Part shown: positions 17,714-26,348 of the stretch, one piece after another | Layout: each line of letters begins with the position of its first letter | Numbering within the stretch: position 1 is the stretch's first letter | NCBI GenBank assembly: GCA_003560165.1 | Contig: PWJC01000052.1 | Location: 1 to 63,161 of the forward strand | Origin: Bacteroidales bacterium | Lineage (GTDB): Bacteria; Bacteroidota; Bacteroidia; Bacteroidales; UBA7960 | Direction of reading: 5' to 3' | Length of the DNA stretch: 63,161 bases | Notes under the pieces: generated by a model | What the model was told of the DNA's origin: nothing | Databases searched by the model: none | Seen by the model: only the letters and a program-made list of their open reading frames with translations | Program-made: the position numbers and the translations under genes

Positions 17714-20700
17714 TTGAAAACCGAAGGATTTGTTCAGCTTTTTGCCAGGGGCAGCACGGTAAAAAAACTCACCGCATACCTCCGGGCGGCCCCGCCCGCA
17801 ACCCTGTCGCTCCAAGGTTTGTCGGGGTCGGCCGCCCCCGTGATGGCTGCCGCCAGCCTGCAGGCGGTAAGCAAGCCCTGCCTTTTCATCCTTTCGGACA
17901 AAGAAACGGCAGCCTATTTTTTCAATGACTTGGAAAACCTGCTGGGAGAAAAAGAGAAAAGCTATGAGAGCCGGAATTCCTTTTTCTTCCCTGCCTCCCT
18001 GAAAAAGCCTTTTCACCCCTCGGCCGGGCCCGACAAGGCAGGGGCCCTCCTCCGGTCGGAAGTACTCACCAGGCTGGCTTCGGAACACAAGGGAAGCCTG
18101 GTGGTCACTTATCCCGAAGCCCTTTGCGAAAAAGTCATCCCCCTCAGGGAACTGAAAAAACAAAGTCTCACGCTGCAAAGGGGCGATCAGCTGTCTGTAG
18201 ACTTTCTGATGGACATACTCCTTGAATATGGCTTTGAACATGTAGATTTCGTGGTGGAGCCCGGGCAGTTCTCCGTCAGGGGCGGCATCATCGATGTGTT
18301 CTCCTTTTCCAATGATCATCCCTACCGTATCGAGATCATGGGCCAACAGGCAGAGAGCCTCCGCTCCTTCAATACCGAAACCCAGCTTTCACTGAAGATG
18401 CATGAGCGCATCAGCATACTGCCCGACATCGGCGTCATGACCGCAGATACCCCGTCGATGGAATTCCTGCTCGACTCCATGCCCCGCAATACCCTGGTGT
18501 GGATCGAAGATACGAACTGGTGCCTGGAAGTGGTCGGGAAGGCATTTGAAGACGGCCTTGCCGCTGAGGGCGGATTTGCTTCGGCCGGGCAACTCCTGGA
18601 AGCCCTGAAAAAGCGGAGGGTGGTCGAATTCCGGAAGGCCATGCTGTCAAAAGAAAACGGGCATACCCTGACATTCAACTGCTCGCCCCAGCCCAATTTC
18701 AACAAGCAGTTCGAAATGCTGCTTCAAAAGCTTGAAAATAATTCGGCAGAAGGAACCCGGAATGTCCTCCTTTTCGATACCCCCTCGCAGGTTAACCGCA
18801 TACGCAGCATATTCGACTCCCTCCTTTCCACGGCAGGCAAAAGGCAGGAGTTGCCCTACCATGCCATGCTCATGACATTGCATGCCGGGTTTACCGACCA
18901 CGAACTGGGCATTGCCTGCTACACCGACCACCAAATCTTTGACCGTTACCACCGGTACCGGATCAGGGACAAATTCCCCGGGAAGCAGGCCCTGAGTATC
19001 CAGTCGTTGTACAAACTCAAACCCGGCGACTATGTGACACATATCGACCATGGCATCGGGGTGTTCAGCGGACTGGAAAAGATCGAGGTACACGGCAGGT
19101 TGCAGGAAGCCATTCGGCTGATTTACAAAAACAACGACATATTGTACGTGAGCATCCACAGCCTGCACCGGATCTCCAAATACAGCGGCAGGGAAGGGGC
19201 AGAGCCTGCGCTGCACCGTCTGGGATCCAATGCGTGGAACAGGCTGAAAAGCCGGACCAAGAAAAAGGTCAAAGACATAGCAAAAGACCTGATTGCCCTC
19301 TATGCCAAACGCAGGGCCCGCAAAGGTCATGCATTCCCCCCCGACAATTACCTTCAGCACGAGCTTGAAGCATCCTTCGTTTATGAAGACACCCCCGATC
19401 AGGAAAAAGCGACCACAGACGTCAAAAAAGACATGGAGTCGCCCTGCCCCATGGACCGCCTCATCTGCGGCGATGTGGGCTTTGGCAAAACCGAAGTGGC
19501 AATCCGGGCAGCCTTCAAGGCCGTTTGCGACTCCAGGCAGGTGGCCGTGCTGGTGCCCACAACCATCCTGGCCCTGCAGCACTATTATACCTTCAAGGAG
19601 CGGCTCAGGGACTTTCCGTGCAAGGTGGATTATGTGAGTCGCTTCCGCTCTGTCCGCGACCGGAAAGCCGCCCTCGCAGGAGCAAGTGGCGGCAGCGTCG
19701 ATATTTTGATCGGGACTCACCGGCTGCTGGGCAAGGATGTCAGATTCAAGGACCTGGGTCTGCTGATTGTTGACGAAGAACAAAAGTTCGGGGTTACCTC
19801 CAAGGAAAAACTGAAACAGCTGAGGGTAGATGTCGACACCCTTACCCTGACCGCCACACCCATCCCCCGCACCCTGCAGTTCTCGCTGATGGGTGCCCGC
19901 GACCTTTCCTACATCAATACCCCGCCCCCCAACAGGTATCCCATCATTACCGAACTGCATTCGTTCAACGAAGACCTGATCAGGGACGCCATCGTGAATG
20001 AGGTTTCCAGGGGAGGGCAGGTATTCTTTGTTCACAACCGGGTACAGAACATCCGCGAGGTAGCCGCCATTGTCGGGCGGGTGTGCCCCGGCACCAGGAT
20101 CGCCATCGGCCACGGACAGCTGGAAGGCAATACCCTTGAAAAGGTGATGGTCGACTTTGTCAACGGCGAATACGACGTGCTGGTATCTACCACCATCATC
20201 GAGTCGGGGCTGGACATCCCAAATGCCAACACCATCATCATCAACAACGCCCATCATTTCGGGCTGAGCGACCTGCATCAGATGCGCGGCCGCGTGGGGC
20301 GTACCAACAGAAAAGCCTATTGTTACCTGCTGTCCCCCCCCATGAGCACCCTTACCGACGAAGCACGCAAGCGGTTGAGGGCCATTGAGGAATTCTCCGA
20401 ACTGGGCAGTGGTTTCAATATCGCCATGCGCGACCTCGACATCAGGGGGGCAGGCAACCTTTTGGGGGCCGAACAAAGCGGCTTCATCAGCGAAGTTGGC
20501 CTGGACACCTATCACAAAATACTGGATGAAGCAGTTCAGGAACTAAAGGACACCGAGTTCAGGGATTTGTTTGCCGACAAAGCCCCAGCGCCTGAAAAGG
20601 GGAGAAAGGAATGCCAGCTGGAAACAGACCTGGAACTGATGATTCCCAGCGACTACGTGACCAATACCGAAGAGAGGCTGCAGCTCTACAAGGAACTGGA

Positions 20701-21061
20701 CAGCCTGCCCGACGAAAGCCGATTGCAACTTTTTGCGGGCAAACTGAGAGATCGTTTCGGCCCCATGCCCCCGGCAGTGTCTGGTTTGCTGCAGGCAGTC
20801 CGCTTCCGGTGGACGGCAGCCAGGGCAGGTTTTGAAAAGGTCATCCTGAAACGGGGGAAGATGATCGGGCAGCTTCCCGAAAGCGAAACAAGCGGGTATT
20901 ACCAGGGCGAGGAATTCGGCCGGCTGCTCCAGTATACCCTGCAGCATCCGGGGCAGTGTCAGATCAGGGACGCAGGCGGGCGCTTGGCGATGACTATCGA
21001 AGAGATCAGCGACATGGACAAAGCCATGGAAGTGATCACATTCCTTTCAGGATCTCATTGA
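17714..21061 (+). CDS. mfd: Transcription-repair coupling factor Mfd
   Basis: 1,115 residues. Mfd removes RNA polymerase stalled at lesions and recruits UvrA. The UvrB-like N-terminal region (about 1-350) includes FVVEPGQFSVRGGIIDVFSF. The RNA-polymerase-interacting CarD-like domain starts near residue 433 (KPGDYVTHIDHGIGVFSGL). The RecG-like translocase follows: Walker A CGDVGFGKTEVA (near 585), DEEQ (near 689), TATPIPRTLQFSLMGARDLS, and motif VI region LHQMRGRVGR; the TRCF C-terminal domain is last. The start is TTG at 17714; no other start gives a complete N-terminus. It converges with glmM and the ends overlap by 26 bases. Confidence 0.95.
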   Translation: MKTEGFVQLFARGSTVKKLTAYLRAAPPATLSLQGLSGSAAPVMAAASLQAVSKPCLFILSDKETAAYFFNDLENLLGEKEKSYESRNSFFFPASLKKPFHPSAGPDKAGALLRSEVLTRLASEHKGSLVVTYPEALCEKVIPLRELKKQSLTLQRGDQLSVDFLMDILLEYGFEHVDFVVEPGQFSVRGGIIDVFSFSNDHPYRIEIMGQQAESLRSFNTETQLSLKMHERISILPDIGVMTADTPSMEFLLDSMPRNTLVWIEDTNWCLEVVGKAFEDGLAAEGGFASAGQLLEALKKRRVVEFRKAMLSKENGHTLTFNCSPQPNFNKQFEMLLQKLENNSAEGTRNVLLFDTPSQVNRIRSIFDSLLSTAGKRQELPYHAMLMTLHAGFTDHELGIACYTDHQIFDRYHRYRIRDKFPGKQALSIQSLYKLKPGDYVTHIDHGIGVFSGLEKIEVHGRLQEAIRLIYKNNDILYVSIHSLHRISKYSGREGAEPALHRLGSNAWNRLKSRTKKKVKDIAKDLIALYAKRRARKGHAFPPDNYLQHELEASFVYEDTPDQEKATTDVKKDMESPCPMDRLICGDVGFGKTEVAIRAAFKAVCDSRQVAVLVPTTILALQHYYTFKERLRDFPCKVDYVSRFRSVRDRKAALAGASGGSVDILIGTHRLLGKDVRFKDLGLLIVDEEQKFGVTSKEKLKQLRVDVDTLTLTATPIPRTLQFSLMGARDLSYINTPPPNRYPIITELHSFNEDLIRDAIVNEVSRGGQVFFVHNRVQNIREVAAIVGRVCPGTRIAIGHGQLEGNTLEKVMVDFVNGEYDVLVSTTIIESGLDIPNANTIIINNAHHFGLSDLHQMRGRVGRTNRKAYCYLLSPPMSTLTDEARKRLRAIEEFSELGSGFNIAMRDLDIRGAGNLLGAEQSGFISEVGLDTYHKILDEAVQELKDTEFRDLFADKAPAPEKGRKECQLETDLELMIPSDYVTNTEERLQLYKELDSLPDESRLQLFAGKLRDRFGPMPPAVSGLLQAVRFRWTAARAGFEKVILKRGKMIGQLPESETSGYYQGEEFGRLLQYTLQHPGQCQIRDAGGRLAMTIEEISDMDKAMEVITFLSGSH

Positions 21062-22430
21062 TGTCCCGGCCAATCTTGCCGGCCAGGTGGTCGGCCCTGC
21101 TCTGGCTGTCGCTTTCGGCATACAGCCGGATAATGGCTTCGGTATTGGAGGGCCTGATATGGACCCAGTCTTCTGCAAACCATATCTTGAGCCCGTCGGT
21201 ACGGTCGGAGGGAAACCCGGAGTAACGCCTGCCCAGGGCCTCAATCATGTCGGCAAGGTCGGCATTGGCAGGCAGCCGGATCTTGTTCTTGGACAGGTGG
21301 TCGCGGGGGTATTTATTTCTGAGGCGGCTGCAGGATAGCCCGCTTTTTGCCAGGTGGGTAAGGAAAAGGGCAATGCCCACCAGGGCATCACGGCCATAAT
21401 GCAGAGTGGGGTAAATGACCCCTCCGTTGCCTTCGCCGCCAATGACGGCCTTTTGCCGTTTCATGACCTCCACCACATTCACCTCCCCCACTGCCGAATA
21501 GCTGTGTTTTCCTCCGTGAGCCCGGCTTACCCCTGCCAGGGCGCGGGTCGATGAGAGGTTGCTGACCGTATTCCCTGGTGTATGCGACAATACATAATCT
21601 GCCACGGCCACCAGGGTGTATTCCTCTCCGAACATTTCTCCGTCCTCGCACACAATGGCCAGCCTGTCCACATCCGGATCAACGGCCAGGCCAAGATGTG
21701 CGTTTCCATTCACTACCACTTCCGACAACTGCTGCAGGTTTTCTGGCAGGGGCTCGGGATCGTGCCGAAACAAACCATCGGGTTCGCAATGCAGTGGCAG
21801 GATGCTGCTCACTCCGAGGGCATCCAGCAAACAGGGCACCGCCACCCCGCCCGAAGAATTGATCCCGTCGACGGCAACGGCAAAGCCGGCCGAACGGATG
21901 GCGTCGGCATCCACCAGGGGGAGTTCCAGTATCCGCTCAATGTGCAGCGACAGCAAGCCGTCATCGGAAGTGTATTTGCCAAAGTTGGCGGCAGTCTCGA
22001 ATTCGAGCCGGCCCGGATCCATCCACTGCTGCATCTGCTTCCCCTGTGCAGCCGTCATAAACTCCCCCAGTTCGTTCAACAGCTTCAGGGCATTCCAGTT
22101 AGCCGGATTGTGACTGGCTGTGATGATCACCCCACCCTGGGCCTTGCGTTCGATAACGCCCATTTCGACCGTGGGGGTGGTCGAAAGGCCAGCGTCGATC
22201 ACGTCGATGCCAAGGGCCCTCAGACCGCCCGAAACGATCTGGCTGATCAGGGGGCCGGAAACCCGGCCGTCGCGCCCGATAACCACCTTGCTCTGCTGCT
22301 CCCGGTTGCGGTCTTTCAACCACATGCCATAGGCGGTGGCAAAGGCGAGGATGTCTACCGGCGAAAGCCCTTCGCCGGGGCGCCCACCCAGTGTGCCGCG
22401 GATACCCGATATGGACTGTATCAATGTCAT
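21036..22430 (-). CDS. glmM: Phosphoglucosamine mutase
   Basis: About 464 residues. It converts glucosamine-6-phosphate to glucosamine-1-phosphate for UDP-GlcNAc and so for peptidoglycan and lipid A. The phosphoserine loop is ITASHNPANWNALKLL, the metal loop is VDPDVDRLA, and the sugar loop region is GGEGNGGVIYP; the phosphate-binding loop near the C-terminus is RPSNTEAIIRLYAE. The start is MTLIQSISGIRGTLGG at 22430, because a -7 box at 22466-22473 lies inside the longer frame that begins at 22496. Phosphomannomutase/glucomutase activity cannot be fully excluded. Confidence 0.9.
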   Translation of the reverse strand: MTLIQSISGIRGTLGGRPGEGLSPVDILAFATAYGMWLKDRNREQQSKVVIGRDGRVSGPLISQIVSGGLRALGIDVIDAGLSTTPTVEMGVIERKAQGGVIITASHNPANWNALKLLNELGEFMTAAQGKQMQQWMDPGRLEFETAANFGKYTSDDGLLSLHIERILELPLVDADAIRSAGFAVAVDGINSSGGVAVPCLLDALGVSSILPLHCEPDGLFRHDPEPLPENLQQLSEVVVNGNAHLGLAVDPDVDRLAIVCEDGEMFGEEYTLVAVADYVLSHTPGNTVSNLSSTRALAGVSRAHGGKHSYSAVGEVNVVEVMKRQKAVIGGEGNGGVIYPTLHYGRDALVGIALFLTHLAKSGLSCSRLRNKYPRDHLSKNKIRLPANADLADMIEALGRRYSGFPSDRTDGLKIWFAEDWVHIRPSNTEAIIRLYAESDSQSRADHLAGKIGRDINEILKGM

Positions 22431-22465
22431 TCCCGGTTGTTTTTTTTTGTTCGCTGTCAGGGATC

Positions 22466-22473
22466 CAAAGTTA
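22466..22473 (-). promoter_or_regulatory. -7 box for glmM
   Basis: CAAAGTTA on plus reads TAACTTTG on minus, an exact TAnnTTTG match, about 36 bases before the chosen glmM start. Confidence 0.5.
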
Positions 22474-22517
22474 ATGGAAAACAGGCGATCATTCACCCTG
22501 AAATCATCAGGATTGAC

Positions 22518-22525
22518 TAAATTTG
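22518..22525 (+). promoter_or_regulatory. -7 box for the TamL-like gene
   Basis: TAAATTTG matches TAnnTTTG exactly. It covers a TTG codon at 22523 that could be read as a start, so translation should begin downstream (GTG at 22553). It forms a divergent pair with the glmM box. Confidence 0.5.
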
Positions 22526-22552
22526 CAAATCATAAAGCAAACCAATAAATCG

Positions 22553-24892
22553 GTGAGGCAGGCATTTGGGTATTGTTTGGGTTTTCTGGGGCTGATGGCC
22601 TTGTTGCCGGCGTGCGCACCCACTCGCAACATCACCGGGGAGGAGTATCTGCTCAGCCGCAACCGCATTGTTGTCGAAGGGGCCGGACCGGGCCCTCATC
22701 AGCTTCGTTCGTATATCAGGCAGCAGCCAAACCGCCGCATCCTCGGTTTTTACCGGTTCCACCTGAATGTGTATCAGCTCGCAGGCGAAAATCCGCAGCG
22801 GGGGTTTTCCCGGTGGCTGAAAAATACCATCGGCGAGCCCCCGGTCATACTGGAACGCGCCCTGCTGGAACAATCTGAGCGACAACTGTTGCTTTACATG
22901 CAAAACAAGGGCTACTTCAATGCCAATGTAGACCACCACATACATACCCGGGGCAAAAGGGCCAGGGTAACCTATACGGTTACCGGCAACACCCCGTACA
23001 CCATCCGTTGTATCGAATACCTCATTGGCGACGACCATCTGGCCGGCTTTGTGTATGCAGACACCGTCAATTCGCTGTTCGGCCGCGGACAGCGCTACGA
23101 TGCAGACCTGCTTCAGCAGGAGAGGCAACGCCTTGGCCGGCATTTGCGGGATCAGGGGTTTTTCGCCTTCTCACGCGACCAGATATTTTTCCGGGTCGAC
23201 AGCACCCTGAGCAGTCGCCAGGTCGACCTGGAAGTCGTTGTCGGCAATCCGGCCGAGGGCCCGTCAGCTGAAGGCGGTCAAAAAGGGCCGGCCCTGCACC
23301 GCCGATACAAGATCAGCAACATCTACGTGATCCCTTCCTACTCGAGGCTGTTGCCGGAACCTGTTTTTCCCGACACCACCCATTACCTTGCAGGGAATGG
23401 GGAGAACGGTCCCGTCTATACCTTTTTGCACAACGGCCCCTTACGTATCAGGCCGAAGACCCTTGCCAACAACATCCTGCTTGAGCAGGGGAGGTATTTC
23501 AGCCTCACCGACCTGGAACAAACCCATAATTACCTGGCGGGGCTGCGGAACTTCCGGTTTGTCAACGTTCAGTTCAGTGAAACACCCGGCATCCCTGCGC
23601 CTGAAGATGCACCCATCGCCCACCTGGATGCCCGGGTGGAGCTGACCAGGGCTCCTTCCAATGCCTTTACTATTGAGGCCGAAGGCTTGAATTCGTCGGG
23701 GATGCTGGGGGTGGGCGGGAACCTGTTGTTTCAGAACAGGAACCTGTTCAGGGGCGCCGAAATACTGAATATCCGCTTTTTGGGCGCCCTGGAGGTATCG
23801 GGCGCAGATCAGGATGTGTTCCAACGCCTTCCGTTCAATACCGTGGAAGTGGGTGCAGAAGTCTCGATCGATTTTCCCAAGCTGCTCTTCCCGGTGCCCA
23901 TGGAAAGGCTCTCGCGCACGGCCCGGCCAAAAAGCACCTTATTGGCCGGGATCAATTACAGGCAGCGACCCGACTACACGCGCTATATCCTCAACATGAG
24001 CTATGGCTTTCAGTGGAGCCAGGACAGCAGGCAACGGCATCAGCTGACCCCTTTGGAGATCAGTTCGATCAAGATCCTGAACGACTCCGTATTACAGTCC
24101 AGGATACCGGATGCCAATCCGCTTATCCTGAGCAGGTACAAAGACCACCTGATCGGCGGTATGAAGTATAGCTATTTGTATAGTTCACAGCATCTGGGCA
24201 GGCTGCAGGACTTTGTGTATTTCAGGGGCAACTTCGAAACGGCCGGGAACCTGCTTTACCTTGGTGCCGCGATCCTCAATGCCCCGGGCGGTGAAAACCA
24301 GGCCCGCACCCTGATGGGGATCCCCTATGCACAGTTTGTCAGAGCCGACGCAGACATCCGTTACTATCGTGTGTTTGACAAAGACAACAGCCTGGTGTTC
24401 CGCCTGATGGGAGGAGCAGGGATTCCGTACGGCAACCTGGATGTCATGCCCTTTGTGAAAAGTTTCTATGGCGGGGGTGCCAATGGGGTGAGGGCATGGA
24501 GCATTTACAATCTGGGGCCCGGCGGATATCTCGATGCAGAAGCCCTGCGCTTTGATAAATACGGAGATATTAAACTGGAAGCCAATATAGAATACCGTTT
24601 CCCGGTTTACCGTTACTGGAAGGGGGCTTTCTTTGCCGATGCGGGCAATGTGTGGTTTCTGCAGGAAAACGAACAATTTCCCCGCGGAGAGTTCTCTCCC
24701 CAGCGCTTCTACAAGGAGATCGCCATAGGCCTGGGTGCAGGCATTCGCCTCGACTTCGACTTTTTCCTGGTCAGGCTCGACGCGGCATTTCCTGCCAGGA
24801 ACCCGGGCAGTCCTTCCGGACAACGATGGATACAGCAATGGCCGGCCTTCAGCCAGTGGAACCTCAACCTGGGGATCGGCTATCCGTTCTGA
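22553..24892 (+). CDS. Omp85 family outer-membrane protein, TamL-like lipoprotein
   Basis: About 779 residues. The N-terminus is hydrophobic and ends in a lipobox-like LLPAC, so it is probably a lipoprotein; TamA variants with a lipid anchor (TamL) are known in Bacteroidota. POTRA-like repeats follow (for example RQLLLYMQNKGYFNANVDHH and LLEQGRYFSLTDLEQTHNYL), then an Omp85 barrel (VGGNLLFQNRNLFRGAE, and near the end KSFYGGGANGVRAWSIYNLGPGG and a final strand NLNLGIGYPF). It would act in outer-membrane protein insertion or envelope homeostasis. The usual partner tamB is not beside it. It is followed after 6 bases by the RecD-like gene. Confidence 0.85.
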   Translation: MRQAFGYCLGFLGLMALLPACAPTRNITGEEYLLSRNRIVVEGAGPGPHQLRSYIRQQPNRRILGFYRFHLNVYQLAGENPQRGFSRWLKNTIGEPPVILERALLEQSERQLLLYMQNKGYFNANVDHHIHTRGKRARVTYTVTGNTPYTIRCIEYLIGDDHLAGFVYADTVNSLFGRGQRYDADLLQQERQRLGRHLRDQGFFAFSRDQIFFRVDSTLSSRQVDLEVVVGNPAEGPSAEGGQKGPALHRRYKISNIYVIPSYSRLLPEPVFPDTTHYLAGNGENGPVYTFLHNGPLRIRPKTLANNILLEQGRYFSLTDLEQTHNYLAGLRNFRFVNVQFSETPGIPAPEDAPIAHLDARVELTRAPSNAFTIEAEGLNSSGMLGVGGNLLFQNRNLFRGAEILNIRFLGALEVSGADQDVFQRLPFNTVEVGAEVSIDFPKLLFPVPMERLSRTARPKSTLLAGINYRQRPDYTRYILNMSYGFQWSQDSRQRHQLTPLEISSIKILNDSVLQSRIPDANPLILSRYKDHLIGGMKYSYLYSSQHLGRLQDFVYFRGNFETAGNLLYLGAAILNAPGGENQARTLMGIPYAQFVRADADIRYYRVFDKDNSLVFRLMGGAGIPYGNLDVMPFVKSFYGGGANGVRAWSIYNLGPGGYLDAEALRFDKYGDIKLEANIEYRFPVYRYWKGAFFADAGNVWFLQENEQFPRGEFSPQRFYKEIAIGLGAGIRLDFDFFLVRLDAAFPARNPGSPSGQRWIQQWPAFSQWNLNLGIGYPF

Positions 24893-24898
24893 CCGCCT

Positions 24899-26335
24899 AT
24901 GGACCAAACCCAGATCTGTGAAGCCATTACAGCAGAATTTCCCTACCGGCCAACAGAAGACCAGTCGGAGCTGATTGGCCGGCTGGCCGGGTTTATTTCG
25001 GGAAGTAACCCGACCCCGCTCTTTGTGCTCAAGGGGTATGCGGGTACCGGTAAAACCACCATCGTCAGCAGCCTGGTGAAGCTGCTGCCCCGTTTGCAGA
25101 TGGACAGTGTTTTGCTGGCCCCCACCGGGAGGGCGGCCAAGGTGCTTGCCTCCTATTCGGGCAAAACGGCCCTGACCATCCACAAAAAGATCTACCGACT
25201 GCAAACGGCTGCCGATGGCACCCTGGGTGTTGGTTTGCAGCTCAACAAACACCGGGATACCGTCTTTATTGTGGACGAAGCCTCCATGATACCCGGGAAC
25301 AGGATTGCCGCCAACGACAGCCTTTTCGGCGGCAGCAACCTGCTCGACGACCTGTTCCGCTTTGTTTACAACCACAAAAACTGCCGGATGATCCTTATCG
25401 GCGACACCGCACAGCTGCCTCCGGTGCAGTCGCCTGAAAGCCCTGCCCTGAATACGGGCTTCCTGCAAGACCACTACGGCCTGAAAGCTGCCGGCCACGA
25501 ACTGACCGAAGTGGTCAGGCAGTCTAAGCACAGCGGCATCCTCTACAACGCCACCCTGCTCAGAAGGCAGCTGCTGACAGGACAAGCCGGGTTCCCGGGC
25601 TTCCGGACAAAAGATTTCCCAGACATGATCAGAACAAGGGGGGCCGAGGCCGCTGATGAGGTAGACAATGCCTTTGTCAGCCAGGGGAAGGAAGAGGCCC
25701 TGATGATATGCCGCTCAAACAACCGGGCCAGGCTGTACAACCAGCATATCCGCCAGCGGGTACTCTTCATGGAAGAAGAGGTCAATGCCGGCGATTTGCT
25801 GATGGTGGTCAGGAACAATTATTTCTGGCTTCCCCAAAACTCCGAAGCAGGCTTTATCGCCAACGGCGACATCATGGAGTTGAAGCGCATACGCAGGCTG
25901 GAGAACCTGCATGGTTTTCGTTTTGCCGATGTCACGGCCCGGCTGACAGACTATCCGGACGAAGCGGATGTGGAGGCAAAGATCCTGCTCGACACACTGG
26001 ATACCAACACCCCTGCCCTGCCGCCGGCCGACCGCAAACGGCTGTACGAAGCAGTTTCGGCCGACTATCAGGACATCCCGAACAAACGAAGCCGGTTGGC
26101 CAAAATAAAGAAAGACCCTTACCTGAATGCCTTACAGGTCAAATTTGCCTATGCCATGACCTGCCATAAGGCCCAGGGCGGGCAATGGAAACATGTATTT
26201 ATCGAAATGGGCTACCTGCCGGGCAATGAACCCGACACCGGATACCTTCGCTGGCTGTATACCGCATTGACCCGGGCTACTTCAAAGGTTTACCTGCTGA
26301 ACTTCAGCGAGGAGTTTTTTATCGACAACGATTAA
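24899..26335 (+). CDS. RecD-like (superfamily 1B) DNA helicase
   Basis: 478 residues. Walker A is GYAGTGKTTIVSSL (near residue 46), Walker B is VDEASMI, motif III is LIGDTAQLPPV, and the C-terminal UvrD_C_2 part has YAMTCHKAQGGQW followed by LYTALTRAT. This is the short AAA/RecD-like helicase found alone in many Bacteroidota, not the full RecD2 or the RecBCD subunit. It is likely a 5'-3' DNA helicase in repair or replication restart. It sits 6 bases after the TamL-like gene and 13 before the GH13 gene, so it is probably co-transcribed. Confidence 0.88.
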   Translation: MDQTQICEAITAEFPYRPTEDQSELIGRLAGFISGSNPTPLFVLKGYAGTGKTTIVSSLVKLLPRLQMDSVLLAPTGRAAKVLASYSGKTALTIHKKIYRLQTAADGTLGVGLQLNKHRDTVFIVDEASMIPGNRIAANDSLFGGSNLLDDLFRFVYNHKNCRMILIGDTAQLPPVQSPESPALNTGFLQDHYGLKAAGHELTEVVRQSKHSGILYNATLLRRQLLTGQAGFPGFRTKDFPDMIRTRGAEAADEVDNAFVSQGKEEALMICRSNNRARLYNQHIRQRVLFMEEEVNAGDLLMVVRNNYFWLPQNSEAGFIANGDIMELKRIRRLENLHGFRFADVTARLTDYPDEADVEAKILLDTLDTNTPALPPADRKRLYEAVSADYQDIPNKRSRLAKIKKDPYLNALQVKFAYAMTCHKAQGGQWKHVFIEMGYLPGNEPDTGYLRWLYTALTRATSKVYLLNFSEEFFIDND

Positions 26336-26348
26336 TGGACACACCCCC

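Noticed and set aside
18647..20515. 622-residue open frame antisense to mfd
   Set aside because: GC-rich codon use in mfd leaves the opposite strand low in stops. The product has no known domain or signal, and mfd is complete on the other strand.
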